Assembly (NCBI GenBank): GCA_039090855.1
Contig: CM077027.1
Coordinates: 101,908,424-101,972,423, forward strand
DNA from: Macrothele yani
Taxonomy: Eukaryota > Arthropoda > Arachnida > Araneae > Macrothelidae
Length of the DNA stretch: 64,000 nt
Direction: 5' to 3'
Of the stretch, positions 1 to 10,510 are shown piece by piece (position 1 is the stretch's first letter; every line of letters begins with the position of its first letter). The notes under the pieces were generated by a model. The model saw only the letters and a list, made by a program, of their open reading frames with translations, did not search any database and was not told the DNA's origin. A program made the translations under genes and the position numbers.

Positions 1-7
1 TATCATA

Positions 8-1440
8 CACTGACGGAAAAAAAAAATCCCAACACCAAGAAGGGGTTGTGTTAGATAAACGACAGTTGGTAGGTGGTGAGAGTACATCTGTAAGATGACG
101 TCTATGCAAATTTCGCGCTCGGCGCATACGTGTGGCGCTTAAGTAGCGCCCCTCGGAACATGCAAAGCAGGTTTGTTGTAAATACGTGCTGTAACGTTCG
201 TGAGCGTTAGTTATCGTTGAGATTCGACGTAGGGTGTTGATGTTAGTCAAGAATGCCTTTAAGAAGACGAAGAAGCCATTATCAACAGCTCACAGAGTTT
301 GAACGAGGTCGTGTAATAGGACTATGAGAAGGTGGATTTTCTTTCCACAATATTGCAGAACGACTTGGCAGGAATGTAGCCACTGTGCATGATTGTTGGC
401 AGCGGTGGTCAAGGGAAGATACTGCCTCAAGAAGACCGGGTTCCAGCTGGCCATGTGGCACTACTGAGAGGGAAGACCACCGTGTACGGCGTATGGCCGT
501 GGTGCATCGTACCGCGTCTGCGACAGCAATTCGAGCTGCAGTTGCCACCACAGTGACATAACGAACTGTTACAAATCGGTTACTTGAAGGACAGCTCCGA
601 GCCAGATGCCCTGTAGCGTGCATTCCACTTACTCCAAACCACTGCTGTTTGCGACATCAGTGGTGCCAAGCTAGAGCTCATTGGAGGACGGAATGGAGAT
701 CTGTTGTGTTTTCTGACGAAAGCCGGTTCTGCCTGGGTGCCAGTGATGGCCGTGTGTTGGTTAGGAGGTGGCCAGGTGAGCGCCTGCAACCAACCTGTCT
801 GCGGCCGAGACACACTGGACCTACACTTGGAGTTATGGTCTGGGGAGCAATTTCCTATGAGAGAGCAGGAGCACTCTCGTGGTTATCCCATGCACCCTGA
901 CGGCACAGTTGTACGTCGGTCTGGTGATTCAACCTGTTGTGCTGCCATTCATGAACAGCATTCCAGGGTGTGTTTTCCAACAGGATACCGCTCGCCCGCA
1001 TACCGCTGTTGTAACCCAACATGCTCTACAGAGTGTCGACATGTTGCCGTGGCCTGCTAGATCACCAGATCTTTCACCAATCGAGCACGTATGGGACATC
1101 ATTGGACGACAACTCCAGCCTCACCCCCAACCAGCATTAACCGTCCCTGTATTGACTGACCTAGTGCAACAGGCATGGAACTCCATCCCACAAACTGACA
1201 TTCAGCACCTGTACGACACAATGCATGAATGTTTGCGTGCTTGCATTCAACATTCTGGCGGTTACACCGGTTATTAATGTATCAGCATTTCACATTTAAA
1301 ATGGCTCTTCTCGCGCTTACATTAAGCTGTGATCTTGAAACCTTAATCGATTAAATATGTTACCTATACAAATGTATTGCCGCCATTTCATTCCTCTACA
1401 ACTATTTTTTCGTGGTGTTGGGATTTTTTTTCTGTCAGTG
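8..1440 (+). mobile_element. Tc1-like DNA transposon A, complete, TA target duplication
   Basis: The ends are inverted repeats of about 30 bp: the left end begins CACTGACGG, followed by an A-run and TCCCAACACCA, and the right end is its near-perfect reverse complement. The dinucleotide TA lies at 6-7 and at 1441-1442, the target duplication expected of Tc1/mariner. The 1433-bp length and the single transposase gene inside also fit the family. The gene is broken, so the copy is non-autonomous. Confidence 0.93.
253..1277 (+). pseudogene. Tc1-like transposase (element A), inactivated
   Basis: The conceptual product is a DDE transposase that would cut and paste its own element. The N-terminus has a basic helix-turn-helix region (FERGRVIG, then a second helix at WQRWSRE). 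The catalytic motifs are visible: VFSDESRF (first Asp), FQQDTARPH (second Asp) and SPDLSPIEHVWD (Glu). The Asp-Glu spacing reads as 32 residues, two fewer than the usual DD34E. The reading is broken by TGA at 325-327 (an Arg codon is likely ancestral), TAA at 559-561 and a frameshift near 885-900. The C-terminus HSGGYTGY ends at TAA 1275-1277. The start at 253 opens with MPLRRRRR and sits about 245 bp inside the element, which is normal. Family assignment is firm; activity is excluded. Confidence 0.93.
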
Positions 1441-1445
1441 TATAT

Positions 1446-1830
1446 AGAAATAGTGGAACATGTCCTGCCAAAATCCTACAGTATCATATATAGGAAGCAC
1501 TAAAAATAAACTAAAACATCGTTTACAACAGCACCTACGGAATTGGCAAAAAAAAGAAGCAAAAATTGCATTGGTCCAGTACTGTATTGAACAAAAGCAA
1601 TACCCAAAGTTTGAAGTTTGATGAAATAAAAATTATTAAGAATTGTCGTATGGAAAGGCATTTGATATTGGCGGAGACAGTGTTGATTGAAAAAAAGACA
1701 CACAGGTTATGTAATGTTAATGATCCTAACAGCTTAAACACATAATGGAAGGATTTGATCAGAAAGGAAAGCTGCAGAGAAGAACAGATTGGAAAAGGCA
1801 AGAAAAAAAAATGTAATATTGAAAAAAAAA
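1446..1830 (+). pseudogene. Penelope-like element GIY-YIG endonuclease fragment
   Basis: Conceptual reading gives IGSTKNKLKHRLQQH, then RNWQKKEAKIALVQYC and, after a stop, AETVLIEKKT. These are the YIG half, the basic helix and the catalytic-Glu segment of the GIY-YIG nuclease found at the C-terminus of Penelope-like retroelements. At least one stop and a frame change interrupt it (PKFEV followed by TGA near 1620). The wording closely matches fragments at 4284-4766 and 41597-44085, so all three probably belong to one PLE family. The reverse transcriptase part is absent here. It lies directly against the right end of Tc1 element A. Confidence 0.75.
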
Positions 1831-2680
1831 GAAGGGGAAAAAAATGTTAGAATATAAGATGATCAGTTTCAAGAATCAAATACGATCAGCTATCGAACAG
1901 ATATTTATAAATACGAAAGGAAAAGAAGGCTATTGGGTCATCTGATAGATGGCGCCACTGTGCCTGAACGACGGGAAACAGGAATGAGACTACGATGATG
2001 CTACGCGATCACTGGAACATTCGCAACGTTTCGTGGGTGGTGACGGGTGATGCATCTGTTGCATCCGCTCCTTGAGAATGGCCTGGGCAGAGGCTGAAAG
2101 TGCTTGGATATTATGCTTATTTCTGAGTGGAGAGAGGTTCGTGATTGTTGAGTATAGTGGTTGTGTCAGGTATTTAGGTTTGTTTTAATTGGGCACTGAT
2201 GTGCAATTGTAAATAATTATGGGTTACAGTTTTTTTAACTTTGACGTTTTAGGAAATGTGTAATATAGGTTTTTATTGATTAAAGTGTTTTAGGGAGTTC
2301 AATTATGTATATTTGTGGTAGATTATTTTGAATCCGAATTTGGTCATAGGGAAAAGAAGGGAAGGTAATAAAATTTGCGTGAATTGAAAAATATATATAT
2401 ATATATTTTTTTCCCGGTTTTGAACCACGATGTAAATAAGAAAAATACGCGTTGGAAATGTGTAGAGACGGAAACCTCCTAAAAGATTTAGGGAATAAAT
2501 GTGAGTAACCTCAAAATATAGATTGTCTAAATGGCACGTGAATAATTAAGCAGCTAGATGACATTTGACATTTGCAATGCTGTATGAATATATGATAGTG
2601 GAACACACTCAGTATGTGTTTGCACTACACATCAAAGTGTCCAACTAATGATAGAAAATGCTAAGCTTGGTGTGTTAACC
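1831..2680. other. Non-coding, AT-rich, no gene recognised
   Basis: No convincing coding segment on either strand. It includes an (AT)n tract at about 2389-2406. The block at 1930-2060 is richer in GC than its surroundings and could be untranslated PLE sequence following the preceding endonuclease fragment, but nothing proves this. Confidence 0.5.
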
Positions 2681-2681
2681 A

Positions 2682-3618
2682 ATGGAGAATTGGCCTCTTA
2701 TAAAACACTGTTTGGCAAAAGGGCTTTGCAACCCAGCATCAATTCACTGCATTTTGCGAAACTGTAGTTCTTGCCCAGGAAGCAACCCAATAAACAGTAC
2801 ACTACAAAATGCAAAAATGCATTTGATAATAATATGGTTGAAAATATCACTTTTCGACAGTGGGTTTCAGTAAACAGATGTAACTTGGAAACAATGCAGA
2901 CCTCATCGGAGTTTATTGAATTATTTTCTGAAAAATTGACTACATTGATACTCCATGATTTTCTAGCTAAGCAGCAAATCTCTTTTATAAATGAAGTAAA
3001 GGAAAACTTGAATGAACGTGAATATGTTGTTACATGTGACTTCTCTGAGAATTACACTTTTGTGATCCAAGATGAGGCCCAGAGTTATCATTGGTCAAGT
3101 GATCATGTAACAGTGCACTCCTTTGTAGTGTATTACAAAGGAGAGAAGAAAACAGAGCACATGAGCTATGTCATAATTTCTAACTGTCTAGAGCATAACA
3201 CCATAGCAGTCTACTGTTTTTTAAAAAAGCTAATTCAATTTTTAAAAACCAAATTTCAAACTGATATGCAGAAGATATACTACTTTTCAGATGGCAGTGC
3301 AGCCCAATTCAAGAATAAAAGAATTTTGTAAACTTATGTTTCCACAAATAAGATTTTGGCATTGAAACAGAATGGCATTTTTTTGCCTCTGCTCATGGAA
3401 AAGGACCTTGCGATGGTGTCGGTGGCACTGTTAAGAGTTTAGCAACAAAAGCAAGTCTGCAGAGGCCATATGATAACCAAATTCTTACTCCACAACAACT
3501 TTTTGATTGGGCAGTTACATTACATCTGTACACTTTGAATTTTCAACACAAAAAGAGTACATTGAAACTGAAACATTTCCAGAAGAAATTCATATTAACA
3601 GTTCATATTCCGACTAAT
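2682..3618 (+). pseudogene. Unclassified transposase-like protein, N-terminal/middle part
   Basis: The open part (2771-3331) and a shifted continuation to 3618 read as one protein. Ordered motifs: a cysteine cluster (ILRNCSSCPG), a TFRQWVSVNR segment, VTCDFSENYTF, YYFSDGSAAQFKNK and, after a frameshift near 3320, FFASAHGKGPCDGVGGTVK followed by ASLQRPYDNQ. I recognise this motif order from a multi-copy, transposon-like invertebrate family with no settled name that I can give. The Asp residues in CDF, SDG and CDG could be an RNase H-fold DDE/D site; that is inference. The gene is cut at 3618 by an RTE fragment, and its C-terminal part reappears at 7867-8183. A second, N-terminal fragment of the family lies at 15545-16080 on the minus strand. 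Confidence 0.7.
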
Positions 3619-4283
3619 CATCATGATCATCATTGTCAACCATTATCAATCCACTGCTGGACGAAGGTCTCCCCAAGTTTCCTCCACAACGGTCTGTCTT
3701 GTGCCAGTCTCCTCCATGTCACTCCCGCATACTTTCGAATTTCATCCACCCATCTCCCATGTGGTCTTCTTCTGGGTCTTTTACTGTCCCTTGGAATCCA
3801 ATCTAAAATTTTGGCTGTCCATTGATGATCTGTCCTTCTGGCAGTATGTCCAGCCCATTGCCATTTCAGGGATTTTATTCTGGTCATGATGTCTTCCACT
3901 CTTGTCATTTTATGTCCAGCCCATTGCCATTTCAGGGATTTTATTCTGGTCATGATGTCTTCCACTCTTGTCATTTTTCGGATCCACGAGTTCCTCTTCT
4001 TATCTCTCCTGGTTACACCAAGCATGCACCTCTCCATGCTACCTTGAGTTGTCTGCAGCCTTTGTATGTCTCTTATAGTTAAGGTCCACGTCTCTGCACC
4101 ATACGTAAGCACTGGAAGGATGCATTGATGAAACACTTTTCTTTTAAGACATAATGGCATATTGCTCTTGAAAATTATGCTGTTTCTTCCAAAAGCTCTC
4201 CAGGCAAGTTTTGTATGCTGATTCATTTCTTCATCAATGTGACCCTCACTTGATATCTGCTGTCCAAGATAAACGTATGTGCC
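3619..4283 (-). mobile_element. RTE-like LINE fragment (i), 3' part only
   Basis: Minus-strand reading gives TYVYLGQQISSEGHIDEE, then LPVLTYGAETWTL, RMTRVEDIM-type repeats, KSLKWQWAGH and QQWIDNG: the C-terminal part of the reverse transcriptase protein of an RTE-like non-LTR element, about 220 codons. The 3' end at 3619 shows the family's TGATGA-type tail. The element is 5'-truncated at 4283, where it abuts PLE sequence. It interrupts the transposase-like gene ending at 3618. Related copies lie at 4967, 27020 and 45028. An internal 66-bp in-frame duplication is present. Confidence 0.88.
3846..3977. repeat. 66-bp perfect tandem duplication inside RTE fragment
   Basis: Two identical 66-bp units (3846-3911 and 3912-3977) encode, on the minus strand, a repeated 22-residue segment containing TRVEDIM and KWQWAGH. 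The other three RTE copies in the window have a single unit, so the duplication arose in this copy. Because 66 is divisible by three the reading frame survives. Confidence 0.95.
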
Positions 4284-4766
4284 TGTTATCTTCAAAAAAC
4301 ACAAGGCTAAGAGAAATGAAGACAATGAAATTTATAATCAAAGAAAGGTAAGAAAAAATAGAATAAAATATATAGGTGCATTCCCTTACTTGGAAGGTGT
4401 CAGTAAAGAAATTAATAGGCAATGTGCCAAATTTGACTTACAACTAGGAAGTTCAGTGAACACCTTGAAAAATCTGACTATTAACAAAAAAACTGAGAGC
4501 AAAATATTAGAGGAATCAAGGTCTTACGAAATTCCCATTGCACACATACCCCCAATATCGTACATAGGGAGTACTAAAAACAGGTTAAGAAAAGGCTAAA
4601 ACAACACGTAGCTCTGACTGGCAAAAAAGAAGCAAAAACTGCATTAGTGCAATTCTGTATTGACCACCAAACATTCCCAAAATTCGAAGAAATTGAAATG
4701 CTAAAAAGGAATAAAAAATCAGAGAGACTCATAGATGAAAATGGAGGAATCGATCCTAATTTATAA
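4284..4766 (+). pseudogene. Penelope-like element linker plus GIY-YIG endonuclease fragment
   Basis: An open stretch to 4599 reads through the RT-EN linker of a PLE (KYIGAFPYLEGVSKEINRQ, with the VS.EINR pattern typical of that linker) and into SYIGSTKNRLRKG, the YIG half of the nuclease. A frameshift follows, after which KKEAKTALVQFC and KFEEIEML can be read in another frame. Upstream RT motifs are missing. The fragment is bounded on both sides by RTE copies in opposite orientation (3619-4283 minus, 4967-6162 plus). Same family as 1446-1830 by wording. Confidence 0.78.
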
Positions 4767-4966
4767 AAATAAAACAAGGGTGTGCAACCAGAATGACCCT
4801 AATACATTATCTAGCTTTTGGAAAGAGCTAATAAGACAAGAAAAAGAACAACAAAAGAAAAATCGACAAAAGAGAGAAGGGAAGAGGAATAGGAAATGAA
4901 ATGAAGAAGAATGCAGAAAAACAACATCAATGACCATTTGAAGAAGAGAGGGGGGGGGGCGATATA
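4767..4966. other. A-rich spacer ending in a G-run
   Basis: A purine-rich tract (many AAAGAA-type words) runs up to a run of about nine G at 4950-4959. No protein signal. It may be the A-rich 3' untranslated part of the PLE fragment before it. Confidence 0.45.
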
Positions 4967-6162
4967 TATGTGTATTCAACCGAGAGAACAAGCTGGATTC
5001 AGGAGTGGCTACAGCACAATAGATCATATCCACGTACTGAGAGAACTAATTGAAAGAGCGAGGGAATATGAACTTCCATTGTGCATGGCTCTTATCGATT
5101 ATGAAAAGGCCTTTGATTCGGTGAAACCATCAGCAGTTACAATGGCTCTGAAATCCTGCGGTATTGAAGATGCGTTCATTAATATTATTAATAACGTCTA
5201 TGAAAATGCAAGTGCAAAGATTCGGCTGTTTGAAAATACAACACACATAAAAATTTGAAAGGGTGTGAGACAAGGTGACACCATATCTCTGAAGCTCTTT
5301 AATGCCACATTGGAAAATGTCTTTCAATCACTGAACTGGGAAAACAAAGGGATAAAGATTAATGGAGATTATCTAACCCACCTTCGTTTTGCTGCTGACG
5401 TCATTTTTGCAACTACCCCATCAGAGCTGCAGAGTATGATCCAGGAACTTGCTGACAGGAGTAAAGAAGTGGGATTAAAAATGAACTTTCAGAAGACAAA
5501 AGTGATGTTCAATGCTTTTACAAGAAATGAAGATTTATCGATTGATAGAGAAAAGCTGGAGATAACAGACACGTACGTTTATCTTGGACAGCAGATATCA
5601 AGTGAGGGTCACATTGATGAAGAAATTAATTGGTGTACAAAACTTGCCTGGAGAGCTTTTGAAAGAAACAGCATAATTTTCAAGAGCAATGTGCCATTAT
5701 GTCTTTAAAGAAAAGTGTTTGATCAATGCATCCTTCCATTGCTTACGTATGGTGCAGAGACGTGGACCTTAACTAAAAGAGACATACAAAGGCTGCAGAC
5801 AACTCAAAGAAGCATGGAGAGGTGCATGCTTGATGTAACCAGGAGAGATAAGAAGAGGAACTCGTGGATCCGAAAAATGACAAGAGTGGAAGACATCATG
5901 ATCAGAGTTAAATCCCTGAAATGGCAATGGGCTGGACATACTGCCAGAAGGACAGACCATCGATGGACAGCCGAAATTTTAGATTAGATTCCAAGGGACA
6001 GGAAAAGACCCAGAAGAAGACCACATGGGAGATGGGTGGATGAAATTCGAAAGTATGCGGGAGTGACATGGAGGAGACTGGCACAAGACAGACGTTGTGG
6101 AGGAAACTTGGAGAGACCTTCGTCCGGCAGTGGATTGATAATGGTTGACAATGATGATGACA
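4967..6162 (+). mobile_element. RTE-like LINE fragment (ii), RT domain to 3' end
   Basis: The plus strand encodes [20 protein letters not shown] (RT motif 2/3 region), IDYEKAFDSV (catalytic motif A), VRQGDTIS (motif B), LRFAADV (the FADD motif C with Asp to Ala change and a lost base) and the LTYGAETWTL...KWQWAGH tail. It is broken by stops at about 5257 and 5706 and by small indels near 5400 and 6092. The 3' end has the family signature of GATTGATAATGGTTGACA followed by TGATGA. It is 5'-truncated at 4967. It faces fragment (i) head to head with a PLE piece between them, and Tc1-like element B sits directly at its tail. Confidence 0.9.
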
Positions 6163-7309
6163 CACTATCTACCAACAAGTAATTGGACACCTGAGATAGC
6201 AAAGGAAAACAAAGTTTATTCACCTTCAATAGTTGGTGGAGCCTCCATGAGCGGCGATTACAGCTGTGACCCTCTGGGGCATACTCTCAACAGGCGTTGT
6301 ATGACGGCTAGCAGTATTTTCTTCCACTCGGCTTGGAAAAGACAGGTCAGTTCCTTCACTTATTTCGGAGGGGGGGGGTCGATGCTCCAACTCGTCCCAG
6401 AGGTGCTCGATAGGATTAAGTTCTGGGCTGTGAGCAGGCCAGTCCATTCAATTAACCCCATTGTCACCATACCAAGCCATGGTGGACCTCGCAACATGAC
6501 AGGTGGCATTGTCATCCTGAAAGTAACATGGGTCCACCCCGTAAAACTGCCACAACGTAGGAAGCACATTTTCATCCAAAATGGTGCAGTAGGTCTCGGC
6601 GTTGAGTCTACCAGGAATTTCGACCAAGGGTCCCGTGCCATACCAGGAGAAACACCCCCATAGCATAATTCCACCGCCGCCGAACTTCACAGTTGGCACA
6701 ATACATTCGGCCGAACGGTAGAGGGTGAACCTTGATTTGTTGCTCCAGAGAACCTGTTTCCACTGTTGACGTTCTTTGCACCACGTTAGCCGAGCAGCGC
6801 TATTGGACTTGGCGATCAAAGGCTTGTGGGCGGCAGCACGTTCACGATAACTGAGCAGATGGGCTTCCTTACAGATCGTATTAATCGAAAGAACACTCCC
6901 GGATGCCTGTTGAAACTCCTCACAGATGTGGCCCATCGATTTGGTGCAGTTCTTCTGAATTTCACTGGCCAGCACCCTTCGGTCTCTGACTCCCAGTTTT
7001 GTGGGTCTGCTGGGTCGGGGCACATTCCGACAGTCACCTCTCATCTTCCACTTGTTAATCACGTAGGCCACTGTCGATTTTGGGTACTTCAACTCGCTGG
7101 ATATGTCGCGTATGGATTGGCCATTTCTGTGATACCCGACGATTACACCTTTCTCGAAATCAGAGAGCTCCGAACTGCGTGGCATCTTGCATGCGACTGG
7201 TTGCGTTGTTGTTTCCCACACGATATTCAACGGCGGCAGCCGTGACATGTATCAGGACCGCAGATATCGTCGATTGCAGGGGTGTCCAATTACTTGTTGT
7301 TAGATAGTG
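6163..7309 (-). mobile_element. Tc1-like DNA transposon B, complete
   Basis: The inverted termini are about 28 bp: CACTATCTACCAACAAGTAA at the left and its near reverse complement at the right (one or two differences). The right flank is TA (7310-7311); the left flank is CA (6161-6162), probably a mutated TA. It is 1147 bp with one transposase gene on the minus strand. It inserted at the TGATGA tail of RTE fragment (ii). Confidence 0.9.
6226..7185 (-). pseudogene. Tc1-like transposase (element B), catalytic residue lost
   Basis: Starts at [13 protein letters not shown] (7185), with a first HTH ([15 protein letters not shown]), a second HTH/GRPR-like segment ([10 protein letters not shown]) and the DDE domain. 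The spacing between FQDDNATCH and SPELNPIEHLW is 34 residues, as in DD34E. The first catalytic motif reads LWSNKSRF instead of the expected SDESRF, so the first Asp has become Asn. One in-frame TGA lies at 6448-6450 (an Arg codon is the likely ancestor). Apart from that stop the frame is continuous from 7185 to the C-terminus AHGGSTNY at 6226, so the copy is moderately young. An ATG at 7248 is also in frame but adds no conserved sequence. Confidence 0.92.
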
Positions 7310-7311
7310 TA

Positions 7312-7866
7312 TAAAAAAAAGAAAAGAAAAAAAGGTCAAATTAGTGAAACATAGATGGCGTCAGCTAGGTTTAATTAAGAAAAGTATCTAATACAGCGTA
7401 TCCGAGGAACGGCAACGTGGGGTATCGGACTCCATTGACAAGAAATAAACCATGAACATCGGTGGGAAAGTCTTCACACTCCTGAGGAAGGCCAAAGACT
7501 GGGTAAAAAATTTAGAGCATTAATAACGGTAAAGAATTGAAGTTGTTGAATCCTTAAGTGAAAATCTACTGAATCTACCCAAAGTAGGCAGAGTGTTGGA
7601 TGTGAAAGGTAGATGCACGTACAACGGACAATATAACAATAGCGTCAACGAAGACCTTAAACATGCATGAAAAGTGAATAATCGCTAGAAACGGAATGCC
7701 CAGGTAAGCATTATCCAACTAGAATATTTCCAAATTTCTAGAAGAGCGTTTTAGTTGATCTGTTACCATCAAAGGGACACAGAGGTTACATTACATGCCT
7801 TTATACCGATAGCATCAAGTACATCAAAAATATTGGTAAAAACGTTTTCAGATATAACATAATCTA
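7312..7866. other. No gene recognised, possible PLE untranslated sequence
   Basis: Short open stretches only. At 7480-7500 the wording CTCCTGAGGAAGGCC resembles the untranslated ends of PLEs, which carry decayed ribozyme-like motifs, but the matching half is not present. Otherwise nothing is identifiable. Confidence 0.35.
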
Positions 7867-8183
7867 CTGTTGAAACAGTCACAAAATCTCCGAAAAAACT
7901 GGCTTTGAGAGATATTCATGGATACATTACTGCCATCTATGACAAGAAATGGTGGCTAGCTTATGTTTTAACAAAAGACAAAGGTTTTGATGAAGTTAAA
8001 GTTACTTTCCTTCACCCAGCTGGCCCATCACTATCTTACACATATCCTACAAAACCTGATATTCTGTGGGTATCTGTAAATGATGTTCTTTGTAAAGTAA
8101 ACCCAGTAACTTCAACAGGAAGAATATATCAAATTCCTGGGGATGATACTGTAAAAACAAATGAAGCGTTTAAAGAGAAGTGA
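7867..8183 (+). pseudogene. Unclassified transposase-like protein, C-terminal part
   Basis: The open segment reads VTKSPKKLALRDIHGYITAI, then YDKKWWLAYV, VTFLHPAGPSLSYTYPTK and ILWVSVNDVLCKVNPVTSTG. KWW.A.V followed by the HPAGPS and LCKVNP signatures is the C-terminal SH3/chromo-like module that I associate with the same family as 2682-3618. Orientation and order agree with the two being one gene, separated by insertions (RTE/PLE/RTE and Tc1 B, about 4.2 kb). The C-terminus ends with TGA at 8181-8183. Function of the module is unknown; binding to DNA or chromatin is only a guess. Confidence 0.65.
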
Positions 8184-8774
8184 AATCTTAAAACACATAC
8201 TGTTTGTATCAGGTTTCGCAAGTGACATTTCGAATGTATGTGTTAACAGTAAATTTGAATGTGTACATGTATTAAGAATAAAGAGTGAAGATTTATTTAC
8301 GGGTAAGTTATGTATATTTCCGTTTAAATCTATAAATTTTACAAAAATGTAATTTTTTTTAGTGAAATATGTATTTTTGAAATTTTATAAAGGTGTGAAC
8401 CCATGACAGTCCCACTTTCATACTTAGGGAATTAGTTAACAATAATGTGAAATGTTGTATATAATTTTTTGAAAATTTTTGAAGATGCACTTTTTGATAA
8501 ATTAAAAATTTAAATTTAAATTTGAAAAACAATTTTCATCTCAAACCCATATTGTGTTGTATATCATAGGAAAGCTCTTGGAAAATGCTGTTAAATGACA
8601 CCTCTCCCATCATTTTAGCTTAATTAGAAGAGTTGCTACAGCAATTTGAAATTATGGCAGTGGGGTGTTTTTTGGCGATTTTTGACAACTTCACATCGTC
8701 ATATTTTTAAAATGGGTCGACATATTTTAATAAAATTAGGTATTTTTCTTCAACTATATGTAGGCTACCTCTGT

Positions 8775-8845
8775 GCCAAGTTTCATCAAAATCTGAGATG
8801 GTGGGGTAAAATCACTGTGTTGACTTGACATGGAATGACTCATCT
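8775..8845 (+). repeat. 3'-end motif of the unclassified transposon family
   Basis: The words TTTCATCAAAATCTGAGATGG and, about 35 bp later, TTGACTTGACATGGAATGA recur in altered form at 22306-22370 (TTTCATTGAAATCTGAGATGG; TTGATTTGGCATGGAATCA). Here they lie about 600 bp downstream of the family's coding end, so they probably mark the element's 3' terminus. Confidence 0.55.
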
Positions 8846-10220
8846 GCAAAATTTGCTAATAACTTGGAAACTATCTGTGTACAGCGTACGTCTACATTCT
8901 GCTACTATGGGCATGTAGTTTAATTTCTGAAATTTAAAGGTGTTATTCAATGCCCAGTTGTGAATACATGATATTTAGCTTGTCATTTCCATGGAGTTTT
9001 TTTAATACTCTGTAATATAACTAAGTTCCCTACTTAATCTAACATTTTCTTAATAACTAGAAGATTGTTATGCATTGTGTGAATGTATTTTTGTGATATA
9101 ATGTATTTTTGTGTGAATGTATTTTTGTGGTAAAGGCACTTTATTAAAGTAAAAATGAGTTCTTAAAATGTCATTGTTATAGCTTAAGTCTTGTAAACCA
9201 TGACTACATTCTATCACCTGTTCAAATTCAAAGATTTCCACAACCAGTTATGTGTTCAATTATTTTAGTCAAAGCTCGTGGGAAGTTGACTTCACTGTTC
9301 CTAAATCATAGAATTGAAATAATTAAATTTTAACTGTGCAATGGCATACTTAACTAACATTTTGGCAGATCCATTAGAAGATGGGCCTTATCAAAACTGT
9401 TCTCTGTTGAAGATATCAGTTAAGAAATGTCCCTTGTGATTCAAAAATTACTTCTGACAAAATATTTTTTTTTTTTTTTACTAAAGAAAGACCTATTTTT
9501 TATAAACAATTCAATCTTTTCTACTTTTCATCGTCCAATTTATGCATTCCTTCGTGATGAGTGATTAAAATGGGTGTTGGTTATGTATACACACATAGTA
9601 AAGGTAGTACAATAAAATGAAAACCATAACACAACTGAAAACAAACCTAAGGTTTGTTTTTATCGTATATTAATTTCACACTTTAGGCAGCAGTGTAACA
9701 ATGAACCAAATTGTGTATTGACAAGGAGTGAAGAGGGAATAAATTACATTCAGTGGTCAAAAAACCAGTACTCCTGTGCACTGGATTTTCGCCCCCTCCT
9801 ACCAGTGAATCCCCCTTCCTTGCCAATTTAAAGTAGCACTTCGGGAACATATTCCAATGATGAAGAGGTCCAGGAAGTTATGGGGATATGGTTGAGACAT
9901 GAAGTTTGTTTTGAAGAATCAACACAAGGAACAAAGATGTGTGAAGTGCTTTAAATTTAAGGGCTGTTACATTGAAGTCTAATAGTATATAATGTTGCCA
10001 ACATATGAGGTACAGGTATCTGATGACATAGAACTCATAGAATATCCCTGAAATTTTTAGTATTGCTTTTGCATAATTAGTTTTTCAGAGTATAAGTAAT
10101 AGTGCTGCTGGTTTATCAACAGTTTCATTATGCCTTTTCAACTTTTATTGGTGTTCACTCATGTGTTTTGTTTTCAGCCAAACCGCAATGCTGCTGTAGT
10201 AGAAAAACTAGAAAGCAAAA
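8846..10220. other. AT-rich non-coding stretch
   Basis: No coding or element signal seen, apart from a small internal repetition of the words GTGTGAATGTATTTTTGTG at about 9078-9130 and a T-run at 9467-9479. Probably intron or intergenic DNA. Confidence 0.55.
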
Positions 10221-10384
10221 GTAACACAGGGATCGCATTCCTCCTAAAATTCCTAATATTTTGTGACCCTCCTTAAATTCCTAAAATTATACCTAAAATT
10301 TGCTATTCATCCTAAAATTTTCGTAAGCTTATTTATTAAAAACACAACCGTTATTAACGCCAATAAATTTACCATTACGCAGGG

Positions 10385-10510
10385 TGCGCACGCGTGCTTG
10401 AAAACCTGGAAAGTCCTGGAAAATCATGATTACGTTTTCAAGGCCTGGAATATCCTGGAAAAACGGTGTTTTTTTTAATGCCGTCTTGAAAAGCCTTGAA
10501 ATTTGAAATT
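10385..10510. repeat. Short degenerate CCTGGAAA repeats
   Basis: The words CTTGAAAACCTGGAAAGTC, CCTGGAAAATC, CCTGGAATATC and CCTGGAAAAAC occur in series just inside the left end of the 3.9-kb element; they look like subterminal repeats used for end recognition, which is inference. Confidence 0.45.

Noticed and set aside
6826..7245. A 139-codon plus-strand gene opposite Tc1 B
   Set aside because: It is the antisense shadow of the transposase; no independent motif.
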